Shown in pieces: positions 49,622-58,053 of a stretch of DNA of 64,000 bases; the stretch's first letter is position 1, and every line of letters starts with the position of its first letter. Source of the stretch: Streptomyces bauhiniae (lineage in GTDB: Bacteria > Actinomycetota > Actinomycetes > Streptomycetales > Streptomycetaceae). A program made the translations under genes and the position numbers. The stretch covers positions 186,001 through 250,000 of the forward strand of contig NZ_SRRT01000008.1 in the NCBI RefSeq assembly GCF_004784475.1. The letters are read 5' to 3'. The notes beneath the pieces are model-generated. The model was given only the letters and a program-made list of their open reading frames with translations, did no database searches and was not told where the DNA came from.

Positions 49622-50793
49622 GACGGTTTCTCCGTGGCCGGGCTGACGGTCTGGCGGAGCTTGCGCTGGATGCGGTCGGCGAGCCCCTGCGCCTCGTTGC
49701 CGAGCCCGGCCTGCGCGGGCGCGGAGGTGGCGCCGGAGCGCACGGCGTCCGGGGCGGGCTCGGGGGTGTCGACGGTGCGGCCGTCGGCCCAGCCGGAGAC
49801 GGCGAAGGCGACGATCGGGGCGTCGGTGAGGACGCTGACCGTCCAGCTCGCCCGCTGCTTGGCGCCGAACCCGGCGGCGGGGGTGCCCTTGGCCGCGTAC
49901 GGCAGGGGCAGCAGGTCGGTGCGCCGGTCCAGGCGCTCGGTGCGGAAGCGGGCGGCGAGCCCGGCCATTGCGGCGGGGTCGGCCTTGGTGAACAGCAGTC
50001 CCACGGTGGTGACATGGGTCTGGGTGGCGTCGGTGTAGGTGGCGCGCAGCAGGCGGGCGCAGCCGACGGGGGCGAGGGCGCGCGCCAGCAGCGGGTCGAA
50101 GGCTCCCGTGCAGCCGGTGTCGGGGGCCACCGCGATCCGGGTCCAGCTCCGGTCGGCCCCGCCGGGTCCGGCGCCGGTGCCCTTGACGGTGGGCGGGAAG
50201 AGCTGGTCGACGGGCACGTTGTGCCAGAGCGACCCGGCGGCGGCGAAGCCGCTGTCGGCGGTGCGGTCGCCGTCCTCCCCGGTGAGCCAACTCCCGGCCA
50301 GCGCACCGCCGATGAGCCCGAGCCCGAGGACGACGCAGATGGCGGCGACCCCGGTGCGGCTGCGCAGCCGGGCCAGCGGGCCGAGTCCGCGCACGGGTTC
50401 CTCGTACGGCTCGGGCTGTCCGAAGGCGCCGACCGGCCAGGGGGCGTTCCAGGAGAGCGCGGGGTCGGGCGCGGGCGCGGGGCTCCAGGCGGGCGGGGGC
50501 GGCACCGGTAGGGCGGGCTCGGGCCCGGCCGGTACGGGGCGCAGCCGGGTGGTGGTCTCGGCCGGGGTGGGCGCGGGCGGGGCGTCGGGGAAGCGCGCGG
50601 AGGCCGGCGGGGGCGGCGGAGGGGTGGTGATCCGGGCCTCGGGGACCGGCGGCCGGGTCTCACGGGGGCGTTCGAGCGGGCGGCGTGGGACGAACACCGA
50701 GGGCTCGTCCTCGACTTGGGGTTCCGGCTCGGTGGGCGCGGGGTCGTCGGCGGGGCGCGGAGGGAACGGGGCGCGGCGCGCTTCCGTGCTCAT
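49618..50793 (-). CDS. Proline-rich membrane-anchored extracellular protein, function unknown
   Basis: A 391-aa protein with a disordered Pro/Glu/Arg-rich cytosolic part (about residues 1-145) and one membrane helix (GVAAICVVLGLGLIGGALAGSWL, about 147-169). The extracellular domain of about 220 residues contains two Cys (in APDTGCTGAF and APVGCARLL) that probably pair. No known domain recognised. It is coupled to the mycosin-like protease by a 4-nt overlap (ATGA), which suggests a partner, substrate or positioning factor for it. Confidence 0.78.
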   Translation of the reverse strand: MSTEARRAPFPPRPADDPAPTEPEPQVEDEPSVFVPRRPLERPRETRPPVPEARITTPPPPPPASARFPDAPPAPTPAETTTRLRPVPAGPEPALPVPPPPAWSPAPAPDPALSWNAPWPVGAFGQPEPYEEPVRGLGPLARLRSRTGVAAICVVLGLGLIGGALAGSWLTGEDGDRTADSGFAAAGSLWHNVPVDQLFPPTVKGTGAGPGGADRSWTRIAVAPDTGCTGAFDPLLARALAPVGCARLLRATYTDATQTHVTTVGLLFTKADPAAMAGLAARFRTERLDRRTDLLPLPYAAKGTPAAGFGAKQRASWTVSVLTDAPIVAFAVSGWADGRTVDTPEPAPDAVRSGATSAPAQAGLGNEAQGLADRIQRKLRQTVSPATEKPS

Positions 50794-51068
50794 GCACCCC
50801 CCGTTTCCTGGCGACCGGGCCGACTGCTCGTACGCGGGCCGCCCAGGTGGAGGCGGCCGCGGCCCGTCGGACGAGTTCCGTCCGGGCACGCATACCCGTA
50901 CGGCTGTACCGGCATCCCGGTTCAGCGCTGCGGCCGGGTGTTTTCCGCCGTACGTGCGCGTCACTTTACGGGTTCCGGGCGGCCGGGACGGAACGGGCCG
51001 ACGCCCTCGGGGCATCTGCCCGGAACATCCCCCTACCCTCGGGTAATCGCGTCTGGCAGGCTGCCGTC

Positions 51069-52271
51069 ATGACTGCGCGTGCCGCCGACCGGGCCCGGTA
51101 CGACCGGGCCACCGCCGCCTACGAAGCCCCGCTCGCCCTCGTGGACCTGGCCGCCTTCGACGCCAACGCGGCGGACCTCGTGCGCCGGGCGAACGGCAAA
51201 CCGATCCGGGTCGCCTCCAAGTCGGTCCGCTGCCGGGCCCTGCTGGAACGGGTGCTGGCGCGGGAGGGCTTCGCCGGGATCATGTCCTTCACGCTGGCCG
51301 AGTCGCTGTGGCTGGCCCGCTCGGGCTTCGACGACGTACTGCTGGCCTACCCGTCCGCCGACCGCGCCGGGTACGCCGAGCTGGCCGGCGATCCCAAGCT
51401 GGCCGCCTCGGTCACGGTGATGGTGGACGACGTGGCCCAGCTCGACCTGATCGACGCCGCCCGCGCGGGTGGGCGTGAAGTGGTGCGGGTCTGCCTGGAG
51501 TTGGACACCTCGCTGCGGCTGTTCGGCGGCCGGGTGCGGGTGGGCGCCCGCCGCTCCCCGCTGCACTCTCCCGCCCAACTGGCCGAGCTGGCCCGGTCGG
51601 TGGCCCGGCGTCCGGGATTCAAGCTGGTGGGAATCATGGGGTACGAGGGGCACGTGGCCGGGGTCGGGGACGCGGTGGCCGGGCATCCGGTGCGCTCGCG
51701 GGCGGTCCGGCTGATGCAGGCGGCGGCCCGGAAGGAGCTGGCGGAGCGGCGCGGGGCGGCCGTACGGGCGGTGCGGGCGGTGGCGCCGGAGCTGGAGTTC
51801 GTCAACGGCGGCGGCACGGGCAGTGTGCAGCACACGGCGGCCGAGGACGCGGTGACGGAGATCGCGGCCGGGTCGGGGCTGTACGTGCCCCGGCTGTTCG
51901 ACAACTACACGTCGTTCACGGGCCGTCCGGCCGCCCTGTTCGCGCTGCCCGTGGTCCGGCGGCCGGGTGTGGGCGCGGTGACGGTGCTGGGCGGCGGCTA
52001 TCCGGCGTCGGGTGCGGCGGGCCCGGACCGGCTGCCGGTGCCGTATCTGCCGGAGGGGTTGCGCTTCGACCCGCAGGAGGGTGCCGGGGAGGTGCAGACC
52101 CCGCTGCTGGGCTCGCCCGCCGACGATCTGCTGATCGGTGACAAGGTGTGGTTCCGGCACGCCAAGGCGGGCGAGCTGTGCGAGCGGTTCGACGTGCTGC
52201 ACCTGGTGGAGGGGGACACGGTCACGGCGACCGTGCCCACCTACCGGGGCGAGGGGCACACGTTCCTGTAA
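51069..52271 (+). CDS. D-threonine aldolase-like PLP enzyme (amino acid deaminase/aldolase)
   Basis: A 400-aa protein of the alanine-racemase-barrel type. The N-terminal TIM barrel carries the PLP Lys in RVASKSVRC (about residue 50). Later motifs are MGYEGHVAG, FVNGGGTGSVQHTA (phosphate-binding Gly) and a C-terminal beta domain with FRHAKAGELCERFD. It probably acts on D-3-hydroxy amino acids or D-serine-like substrates; the exact reaction is not resolvable from sequence. No close operon partner. Confidence 0.88.
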   Translation: MTARAADRARYDRATAAYEAPLALVDLAAFDANAADLVRRANGKPIRVASKSVRCRALLERVLAREGFAGIMSFTLAESLWLARSGFDDVLLAYPSADRAGYAELAGDPKLAASVTVMVDDVAQLDLIDAARAGGREVVRVCLELDTSLRLFGGRVRVGARRSPLHSPAQLAELARSVARRPGFKLVGIMGYEGHVAGVGDAVAGHPVRSRAVRLMQAAARKELAERRGAAVRAVRAVAPELEFVNGGGTGSVQHTAAEDAVTEIAAGSGLYVPRLFDNYTSFTGRPAALFALPVVRRPGVGAVTVLGGGYPASGAAGPDRLPVPYLPEGLRFDPQEGAGEVQTPLLGSPADDLLIGDKVWFRHAKAGELCERFDVLHLVEGDTVTATVPTYRGEGHTFL

Positions 52272-52290
52272 GGGCCCCCGTAGAAAAGGA

Positions 52291-53532
52291 TCAGTACACC
52301 GTGTCCGCCTGGTCCGGCACCACCGAGCCGTCCGGGCGGAGCACCGGCGTGTGGCCGCCGTCCGGGGCGTTGTAGGCGGTGGTGGAGCAGGGGTACGGGT
52401 CGGTCCTGCGGGGCAGCGGCTCGATGAACATCGGGTTGATCACCCAGCGGCCGTCCGCGTCGTCGTAGGCCCGGCACATCAGCTCGGCCTTGTTGCGGTT
52501 GAGGACCAGGTGGGCGCCGGTGGCGTCGGAGACGAAGGTGACGTCGGTGTCCGCGTCGCCGCCGCCGACGGCGATCCGCTGCTTCCAGGGCTGCTTCTGC
52601 CAGGCGGCGGGGCCCTTGATTCCGTAGATGTCCTGGTTGATCCAGCACCGCTTGCCGTCGATGTACGGGATGACGTCGCCCTTGTTCACGCCGATGCCGC
52701 CGCAGCCCTCGTTGCGGGTGGTGATGCGGCCGCGGTGGTCGAGGACGGAGCGGATGGCGATGGTGTGCGCGGCGTCGATCCCGACCCCGCGCGACCAGAC
52801 CTCGGTGACCGGTTCGGAGCCGGCGGAGACGATGTACACCCGGAATCCGGCCCGCTGGAGGGTGCGGATGAGGTCGCGCTGCTGGTCGTAGTAGCGGACA
52901 TAGGCCGGGACGGTGTGGGTGCCCAGGGTGCGGGTGGCGCCGATGGGCGCGGCCAGCGCCTCGGTGCGGGCGGCGGCCGCGTACGAGGAGAGCTGGGCCG
53001 GGGTGCGGCCCGCGAAGAGCTGGGGCACCCAGGCGTACTGCGGGACGGTGCGCCGGTGGTTCCAGGTGCCGGCGAAGGCGGCGGCGCCGCTCATCGTGGT
53101 GCCCTTCTCCCGGATCTCCACGATCTCGTCGGTGCACTTGGGCCGGTCGGAGGTGCGCAGGGAGCCGCCCGCGCCGGTGCCGCAGGCGGCGGTGAGCGCG
53201 CGGTCCCCGGCGTCGGTCATCCAGGCGCTGGTGTCCTTCCAGCGGGCGGGCCGGGGCAGTGCGTTGTGGCGCAGGGCCCAGGAGAGGGTGGCGTCGGTGA
53301 CGTCGTTCTTGGTGACCGTGTTGTCCCAGTCGAAGGCGGCGACCGCGCCGCGGTGTCCGGAACAGGTGCCGTAGGCGTCGATGACCTGTTGCAGATGGGC
53401 GCGGTTGTTGCCGTACCAACTGGTGCCCAACTTCGGGCACTTGGCGTCTGCGGCCGCCGCGGTGGGGGCGAGGGCGGGGGCGGCCGCGAGGGCGGCGGCC
53501 GCGGCGAGGGACCAGGCGAGTAGCTGTCGCAT
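52291..53532 (-). CDS. Secreted HAD-superfamily phosphatase
   Basis: A 413-aa exported protein. The signal peptide (MRQLLAWSLAAAAALAAAPA, about residues 1-28) is followed by a HAD phosphatase core. Motif I is DWDNT (nucleophile Asp68, acid/base Asp70), motif II VYIVSAGSE, then a conserved Lys in NKGDVIPYI, and motif IV GGGDADTDVTFV. A substrate cap lies between motifs I and II. Secreted HADs of this kind are uncommon; a role in extracellular phosphate or metabolite scavenging is inferred. A longer open start (53550) is less likely. Confidence 0.88.
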   Translation of the reverse strand: MRQLLAWSLAAAAALAAAPALAPTAAAADAKCPKLGTSWYGNNRAHLQQVIDAYGTCSGHRGAVAAFDWDNTVTKNDVTDATLSWALRHNALPRPARWKDTSAWMTDAGDRALTAACGTGAGGSLRTSDRPKCTDEIVEIREKGTTMSGAAAFAGTWNHRRTVPQYAWVPQLFAGRTPAQLSSYAAAARTEALAAPIGATRTLGTHTVPAYVRYYDQQRDLIRTLQRAGFRVYIVSAGSEPVTEVWSRGVGIDAAHTIAIRSVLDHRGRITTRNEGCGGIGVNKGDVIPYIDGKRCWINQDIYGIKGPAAWQKQPWKQRIAVGGGDADTDVTFVSDATGAHLVLNRNKAELMCRAYDDADGRWVINPMFIEPLPRRTDPYPCSTTAYNAPDGGHTPVLRPDGSVVPDQADTVY

Positions 53533-53583
53533 GGGACGGGGACCGTACACCTTTCGTGGGGAGAGGGGTGACGTACGCGCCGA

Positions 53584-54372
53584 CTACAGCGGGGTGACGT
53601 AGGCGCCGGAGATGCCGCCGTCGACCAGGAAGTCGGTGGCGTTGACGAAGGAGGCGTCGTCGCTGGCGAGGAAGGCGACGGCGGCGGCGATCTCGTCGGC
53701 CCGTGCGAACCGGCCGAGCGGGATGTGCACCAGGCGGCGGGCGGCCCGCTCGGGGTCGGTGGCGAACAGCTCCTGGAGCAGCGGGGTGTCGACCGGGCCG
53801 GGGCACAGGGCGTTGACCCGGATGCCCTCGCGGGCGAACTGCACCCCGAGTTCGCGGGACATGGCGAGCACCCCGCCCTTGGAGGCGGTGTAGGAGATCT
53901 GGGAGGTGGCCGCGCCCATCCGGGCCACGAAGGACGCGGTGTTGATGATGGAACCCCGGCCCTGGCGCCGCATGTAGGGCAGCGCGGCCTTGCAACAGAG
54001 GTACACGGAGGTCAGGTTGACCTCCTGCACCCGCTTCCACGCCTCCAGGCCGGTGTCCAGGATGGAGTCGTCGTCGGGCGGGGAGATACCGGCGTTGTTG
54101 AAGGCGATGTCGACGCTGCCGTAGGTGTCGTGGGCGGCCTTGAACAGCGCCTCGACCTGCGCGGGGTCGGTGACGTCGGTCTTCACGAACAGCCCGTCGA
54201 CCTCCTCGGCGGCGGCCTTGCCGCTGGTCTCGTCGATGTCGGCGCAGACCAAGCGGGCGCCCTCGGCGGCGAGCCTGCGGACGGTGGCCAGCCCGATGCC
54301 GCTGCCGGCTCCGGTGACGACGGCGGTACGGCCGACCAGGCGGCGGCAGACGGGAGCTTCGGTCTCGGTCAC
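53584..54372 (-). CDS. Short-chain dehydrogenase/reductase in gamma-glutamyl catabolic operon
   Basis: A 262-aa NAD(P)-dependent classical SDR. TGAGSGIG is at residues 20-27, FNNAGISPP follows, and the catalytic Ser, Tyr and Lys lie in NTASFVARMG and ISYTASKGG. The C-terminus ends DGGISGAYVTPL. GTG 54372 begins immediately after the aldehyde dehydrogenase TAA. In the operon it is the candidate alcohol dehydrogenase for a gamma-glutamylated amino-alcohol (inferred). Confidence 0.9.
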   Translation of the reverse strand: MTETEAPVCRRLVGRTAVVTGAGSGIGLATVRRLAAEGARLVCADIDETSGKAAAEEVDGLFVKTDVTDPAQVEALFKAAHDTYGSVDIAFNNAGISPPDDDSILDTGLEAWKRVQEVNLTSVYLCCKAALPYMRRQGRGSIINTASFVARMGAATSQISYTASKGGVLAMSRELGVQFAREGIRVNALCPGPVDTPLLQELFATDPERAARRLVHIPLGRFARADEIAAAVAFLASDDASFVNATDFLVDGGISGAYVTPL

Positions 54373-55743
54373 TTAAGCGGGCCCCTCTGTGCTGAGGAAG
54401 ACGTTCTTGGTCTCGGTGAAGGCGGTCAGGGCGTCCGGGCCGAGTTCACGGCCGAGTCCGGACTGCTTGAAGCCGCCGAACGGGGTCCAGTAGCGGACGC
54501 TGGAGTGGGAGTTGACGGACAGGTTGCCCGCGCGGACGGCCCCGGAGACGCGCAGGGCGCGGCCGAGGTCGCGGGTCCAGATGGAGCCGGAGAGTCCGTA
54601 GGGGGTGTCGTTGGCGAGCCGGATCGCGTCCCGCTCGTCGTCGAAGGGCAGCAGGACGGCGACGGGGCCGAAGATCTCCTCGCGGGCGGCCGGGCTGTCG
54701 GGGGCCGCGTCGGTGAGCACGGTCGGCGGGAACCAGAAGCCGGGGCCGTCGGGGGCGGTGCCGCGCAGGGCGGGGGCGTCGTCGGGGACGCAGGAGCGGA
54801 CGCGGTCGCGCTGGGCGCGGGAGATCAGCGGGCCCATCTGCGTCTTCTCGTCGGCCGGGTCGCCGACGACCACGGCGGCTAGGGCGTCCGCGAGGAAGGC
54901 GCGGGCCTCGTCGTAGATCTCGCGCTGGACCAGGACGCGGGTGCGGGCGCAGCAGTCCTGGCCGGCGTTGTCGAGGAAGGAGAAGGGGTCGAGGGCGGAC
55001 TTCAGGTCGGCGTCGGCGAAGACGATGTTGGGGCTCTTGCCGCCGAGTTCGAGGGTCACCGGCTTGAGCAGGCGGGCGCAGCGCTCCGCGACCTCGTGTC
55101 CGGTGCGGGTGGAGCCGGTGAACACGATCTTGGCGATGTCCGGGTGGTCCACCAGGGCGCGTCCGGCGGTGTGGCCGTGGCCGGGCAGCACCTGGAAGAG
55201 GTGCTCGGGCAGGCCCGCCTCCAGGGCGAGTGCGGCGAGGCGGAGCGCGGTGAGCGGGGTGGTCTCGGCGGGCTTGAGGACGACGGCGTTGCCCGCGGCG
55301 AGCGCCGGGAAGGAGCCCCAGGCGGCGATGGGCATCGGGAAGTTCCAGGGGGCGATGACGCCGACCACGCCGAGGGGCTCGTGGAAGGTGACGTTCCAGC
55401 CGCCGGGTGCCGGGATCTGGCTGCCGGTCAGCCGTTCGGCGCCGCCCGCCGCGTAGAGCAGCAGGTCGCGGGCGTTGCCGGCCTCCCAGCGGGCGTTGCC
55501 GAGGGTGTGGCCGGCCTCGCGGACCTCCAGCAGGGCGAGTTCCTCGGTGTGCGCGTCGACGGTGTCGGCGAAGCGGCGCAGCAGCCGGGCGCGGTCGGCG
55601 GGGGCGAGGGCGGCCCAGGCGCGCTGGGCGGGGACGGCGCGGGCGACGGCGGTGTTCACGTCCTCGGCGCTCGCGGCGGGGACGGTGGCGAGGGTCTCCT
55701 CGGTGGCGGGGTTGACCACCTGGAGTTCGTGCGGGTCCGTCAA
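54373..55743 (-). CDS. NAD-dependent aldehyde dehydrogenase (PuuC-like)
   Basis: A 456-aa ALDH. The NAD fold includes VVGVIAPWNFPMPIAAW, and FTGSTRTGHEVAE is present. The catalytic Glu is in LELGGKSPN, and the catalytic Cys in NAGQDCCARTRVLV. EEIFGPV and FGGFKQSGLGRELG complete the set. TTG 55743 (LTDPHEL) with AAAGGTGA upstream is preferred to GTG 55761. It follows the glutamine-synthetase-like gene after a 70-nt repeat-rich gap and precedes the SDR directly. It probably oxidises a gamma-glutamyl-aminoaldehyde. Confidence 0.9.
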   Translation of the reverse strand: MTDPHELQVVNPATEETLATVPAASAEDVNTAVARAVPAQRAWAALAPADRARLLRRFADTVDAHTEELALLEVREAGHTLGNARWEAGNARDLLLYAAGGAERLTGSQIPAPGGWNVTFHEPLGVVGVIAPWNFPMPIAAWGSFPALAAGNAVVLKPAETTPLTALRLAALALEAGLPEHLFQVLPGHGHTAGRALVDHPDIAKIVFTGSTRTGHEVAERCARLLKPVTLELGGKSPNIVFADADLKSALDPFSFLDNAGQDCCARTRVLVQREIYDEARAFLADALAAVVVGDPADEKTQMGPLISRAQRDRVRSCVPDDAPALRGTAPDGPGFWFPPTVLTDAAPDSPAAREEIFGPVAVLLPFDDERDAIRLANDTPYGLSGSIWTRDLGRALRVSGAVRAGNLSVNSHSSVRYWTPFGGFKQSGLGRELGPDALTAFTETKNVFLSTEGPA

Positions 55744-55756
55744 GGAGGTGTCACCT

Positions 55757-55822
55757 TTCACGGGCGTTCACAGGTGTTCGCGGGTTCACGGGTGTTCACA
55801 GCCGGCGGCCTGTTCACAGGCG
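55757..55822. repeat. Intercistronic 10-bp tandem repeats (TTCACRGGYG)
   Basis: Copies of TTCACRGGYG or shortened forms occur at 55757, 55767, 55777, 55785, 55795 and 55813, mostly in steps of one helical turn. The array runs from just before the aldehyde dehydrogenase start into the last codons of the upstream ligase gene. On the mRNA strand the unit is CRCCYGTGAA. Confidence 0.72.
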
Positions 55823-57172
55823 TTCGAAGGACCGGCGCAGTTCCCAATCGGTGACGGCGGCGTCGAAGGCGGCCAGCTCGACGCGGGCCATGTTGGCGTA
55901 GTGGGCGACCACGTCCTCGCCGAACGCGGCCTTGGCGATCGGGCTGGTCTCCCAGAGCTGGGCGGCCTCCCGCAGCGTGGTGGGCACGTGCTCGTACTCG
56001 GCGGTGTAGGCGTTGCCCGCGCAGGGCTCGGGCAGTTCGAGCCGCTGCTCCACCCCGTACAGCCCGGCCGCGACGAGTCCGGCGACGGCGAGGTACGGGT
56101 TGACGTCACCGCCGGGCAGCCGGTTCTCGAAGCGCAGCGAGGGGCCATGGCCGACGACACGCAGGGCGCAGGTGCGGTTGTCGTGGCCCCAGGCGACGGC
56201 GGTGGGGGCGAAGGAGCCGGGCTGGAAGCGCTTGTAGGAGTTGATGTTCGGCGCGTACAGCAGCGAGAAGTCGCGCAGCGCGGCGAGCTGTCCGGCCAGG
56301 AAGTACCGCATCACCTCGGACATGCCGGCGCCGTCGGCCATCACGCTGCGGCCGTCCTCGTCGGCGAGCGAGAGATGGATGTGGCAGGAGTTGCCCTCCT
56401 TCTCGTTGAACTTCGCCATGAAGGTGAGCGCCATCCCCTCCTGGCTGGCGATCTCCTTGGCGCCCGTCTTGTAGACCGCGTGCTGGTCGCAGGTGCGCAG
56501 GGCCTCGGTGTACCGGAAGGCGATCTCGTGCTGGCCGGGGTTGCACTCCCCCTTGGCGGACTCGACGGTGAGGCCCGCGCCCGCCATCTCGTTGCGCAGC
56601 CGGCGCAGCAGGGGCTCGACGCGGCCGGTGCCGAGGATGGAGTAGTCGATGTTGTACTGGTTGGCCGGGGTCAGCCCCCGGTACCCGGTGTCCCAGGCGT
56701 GCTCGTAGCTGTCCTTGAAGACGATGAACTCCAGCTCGGTACCGGCCTGGGCGGTGTACCCCAGCCCGGCGAGCCGCTCCAGTTGGCGGCGCAGGATCTG
56801 GCGCGGGGCCGCGGTGACCGGGGTGCCGTCCTCCCAGGCGAGGTCGGCCATGAGCAGCGCGCTGCCGGGGTGCCAGGGCAGGCGGCGCAGGGTGGCCGGG
56901 TCGGGGCGCATGGCGAAGTCGCCGTAGCCCCGGTCCCAGGAGGACATCTCGTAGCCGTCGACGGTGTTCATCTCGGTGTCGACCGCGAGGAGGTAGTTGC
57001 AGCCCTCGGTGCCGTGGTCGAGTACCTCGTCGAGGAAGAAGCGGGCGGCGAACCGCTTGCCCTGGAGTCGCCCCTGCATGTCGGGGAAGGCCAGCACGAC
57101 GGTGTCGATCTCACCGCCGGCGACCAGCGCCCGCAGTTCCTCGATGCTCAGCGGGGGTGTGCGGTCTGCCAC
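55814..57172 (-). CDS. glnA4: Gamma-glutamyl ligase of the glutamine synthetase family (GlnA4-like)
   Basis: A 452-aa GS-type enzyme. VVLAFPDMQGRLQGKRFAARFF lies at the N-terminus, metal-site GTELEFIVFKD, the GECNPGQHEIAF and GNSCHIHLSL blocks, FKRFQPGSFAPTAVAWGHDNR-like sugar-phosphate region, and ENRLPGGDVNPYLA. True GlnA/GlnII regulatory loops are absent. In S. coelicolor the GlnA4 paralogue gamma-glutamylates ethanolamine (recalled). The context of PuuC-like ALDH, SDR, FadR regulator and peptidase C26 supports that class over glutamine synthesis. GTG 57172 follows AGGAGG. Confidence 0.85.
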   Translation of the reverse strand: MADRTPPLSIEELRALVAGGEIDTVVLAFPDMQGRLQGKRFAARFFLDEVLDHGTEGCNYLLAVDTEMNTVDGYEMSSWDRGYGDFAMRPDPATLRRLPWHPGSALLMADLAWEDGTPVTAAPRQILRRQLERLAGLGYTAQAGTELEFIVFKDSYEHAWDTGYRGLTPANQYNIDYSILGTGRVEPLLRRLRNEMAGAGLTVESAKGECNPGQHEIAFRYTEALRTCDQHAVYKTGAKEIASQEGMALTFMAKFNEKEGNSCHIHLSLADEDGRSVMADGAGMSEVMRYFLAGQLAALRDFSLLYAPNINSYKRFQPGSFAPTAVAWGHDNRTCALRVVGHGPSLRFENRLPGGDVNPYLAVAGLVAAGLYGVEQRLELPEPCAGNAYTAEYEHVPTTLREAAQLWETSPIAKAAFGEDVVAHYANMARVELAAFDAAVTDWELRRSFERL

Positions 57173-57215
57173 GGGAGAGCCTCCTGGGACGTGCTGCGCG
57201 CGGTCCGGCGGGGAG

Positions 57216-57240
57216 CCATAAGGTATGGCGGGGAACCATT
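57216..57240. promoter_or_regulatory. FadR-type operator over the divergent promoters
   Basis: CCATA-AGG-TATGG (57216-57228) is a perfect inverted repeat with a further CCATTG half-site at 57236-57241. TAAGGT on the plus strand and TACCTT on the minus strand, both good -10 boxes, lie inside the palindrome. A bound repressor would therefore block both glnA4 and the regulator gene. Confidence 0.68.
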
Positions 57241-57263
57241 GCTTGGGAAGGGGGCGCGACCGG

Positions 57264-58010
57264 ATGGCGGGGAATGCGGGGGCGCGGGAGCCGAGAGAGG
57301 GGGCCGACCGGCTGGGCGCGGTGCTGCGGCCGGTGCGGGCGGGCAACGGCTTCGAGGAGGCGCTGGAGCAGATCCTCCAGGTGGTCCGGCTGGGTCTGGT
57401 CCCCGACGGTGAACGGCTGCCCGCCGAGCGGGAGTTGGCCGAGAGGCTGGGCATCAGCCGGGTGACGCTGCGCGAGGTGCTGCGGGTGCTGCACGACCAG
57501 GGGCTGGTGGAGTCGCGGCGCGGGCGGTACGGCGGCACGTTCGTGCTGCGCCGCGCGGACGGGGTCGGCGAGGACGAGCTGCGGCGCCGCACGGCCGAGG
57601 TCGACATCGAGGACGTGCTCCGCTTCCGCGAGGTGCTGGAGGTGGGCGCGGCCGGGCTGTGCGCGGCGCACGGGCTGACCGGGGAGGGCGTCGTACGGCT
57701 GCGGCGGGCGCTGGACCACACCCGCGACGCGCCGCTCGCGGACTACCGGCGCCGGGACACCCTGCTGCACCTGACGCTGGCCGGGCTGTGCGGCTCGCCG
57801 TCGCTGGCGGCGCAGTACGCGGGGGTACGGGCGGGCGTGAACGGCCTGCTGGACTGTATCCCGTTGCTGGTACGGAACTTGGAGCACTCCCAGCGGCAGC
57901 ACGCCGCGCTGGTGGAGGCGGTGCTGGAGCGGGACGCGGACGCGGCGCGGGAGATCGCGCGGGAGCACTGCGCGGGCACGGCGGCACTCCTGCGGGGCTT
58001 CCTGGCGTGA
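57264..58010 (+). CDS. GntR/FadR family transcriptional regulator
   Basis: A 248-aa regulator. The N-terminal GntR winged helix (about residues 30-95) has LPAERELAERLGISRVTLREVLRVLHDQGLVESRRGRYGGTFV. The all-helical FCD ligand domain follows, with metal-binding-type Asp/His positions in VDIEDVLRFREVLEVGAA and DTLLHLTLAG. ATG 57225 is also open, but it lies in the operator and probably before the transcript start, so ATG 57264 with GGAAGGGGG is chosen. It probably responds to a gamma-glutamyl or amine intermediate. Confidence 0.88.
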   Translation: MAGNAGAREPREGADRLGAVLRPVRAGNGFEEALEQILQVVRLGLVPDGERLPAERELAERLGISRVTLREVLRVLHDQGLVESRRGRYGGTFVLRRADGVGEDELRRRTAEVDIEDVLRFREVLEVGAAGLCAAHGLTGEGVVRLRRALDHTRDAPLADYRRRDTLLHLTLAGLCGSPSLAAQYAGVRAGVNGLLDCIPLLVRNLEHSQRQHAALVEAVLERDADAAREIAREHCAGTAALLRGFLA

Positions 58011-58021
58011 CCCCGGCTCTG

Positions 58022-58045
58022 CAAAGGTATGCGTGAGCACCTTTG
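58022..58045. promoter_or_regulatory. Inverted repeat before the peptidase C26 gene
   Basis: CAAAGGT (58022-58028) and ACCTTTG (58039-58045), perfect arms with a 10-nt spacer, lie just before the peptidase C26 start at 58054 and 12 nt after the regulator stop. Possible operator; a hairpin over the Shine-Dalgarno is also possible. Confidence 0.45.
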
Positions 58046-58053
58046 GAGGGCAC

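Noticed and set aside
55814..57172. Annotation as a housekeeping glutamine synthetase
   Set aside because: Length, lack of GlnA/GlnII-specific sequence and the ALDH/SDR/C26 context point to a gamma-glutamyl-amine ligase.
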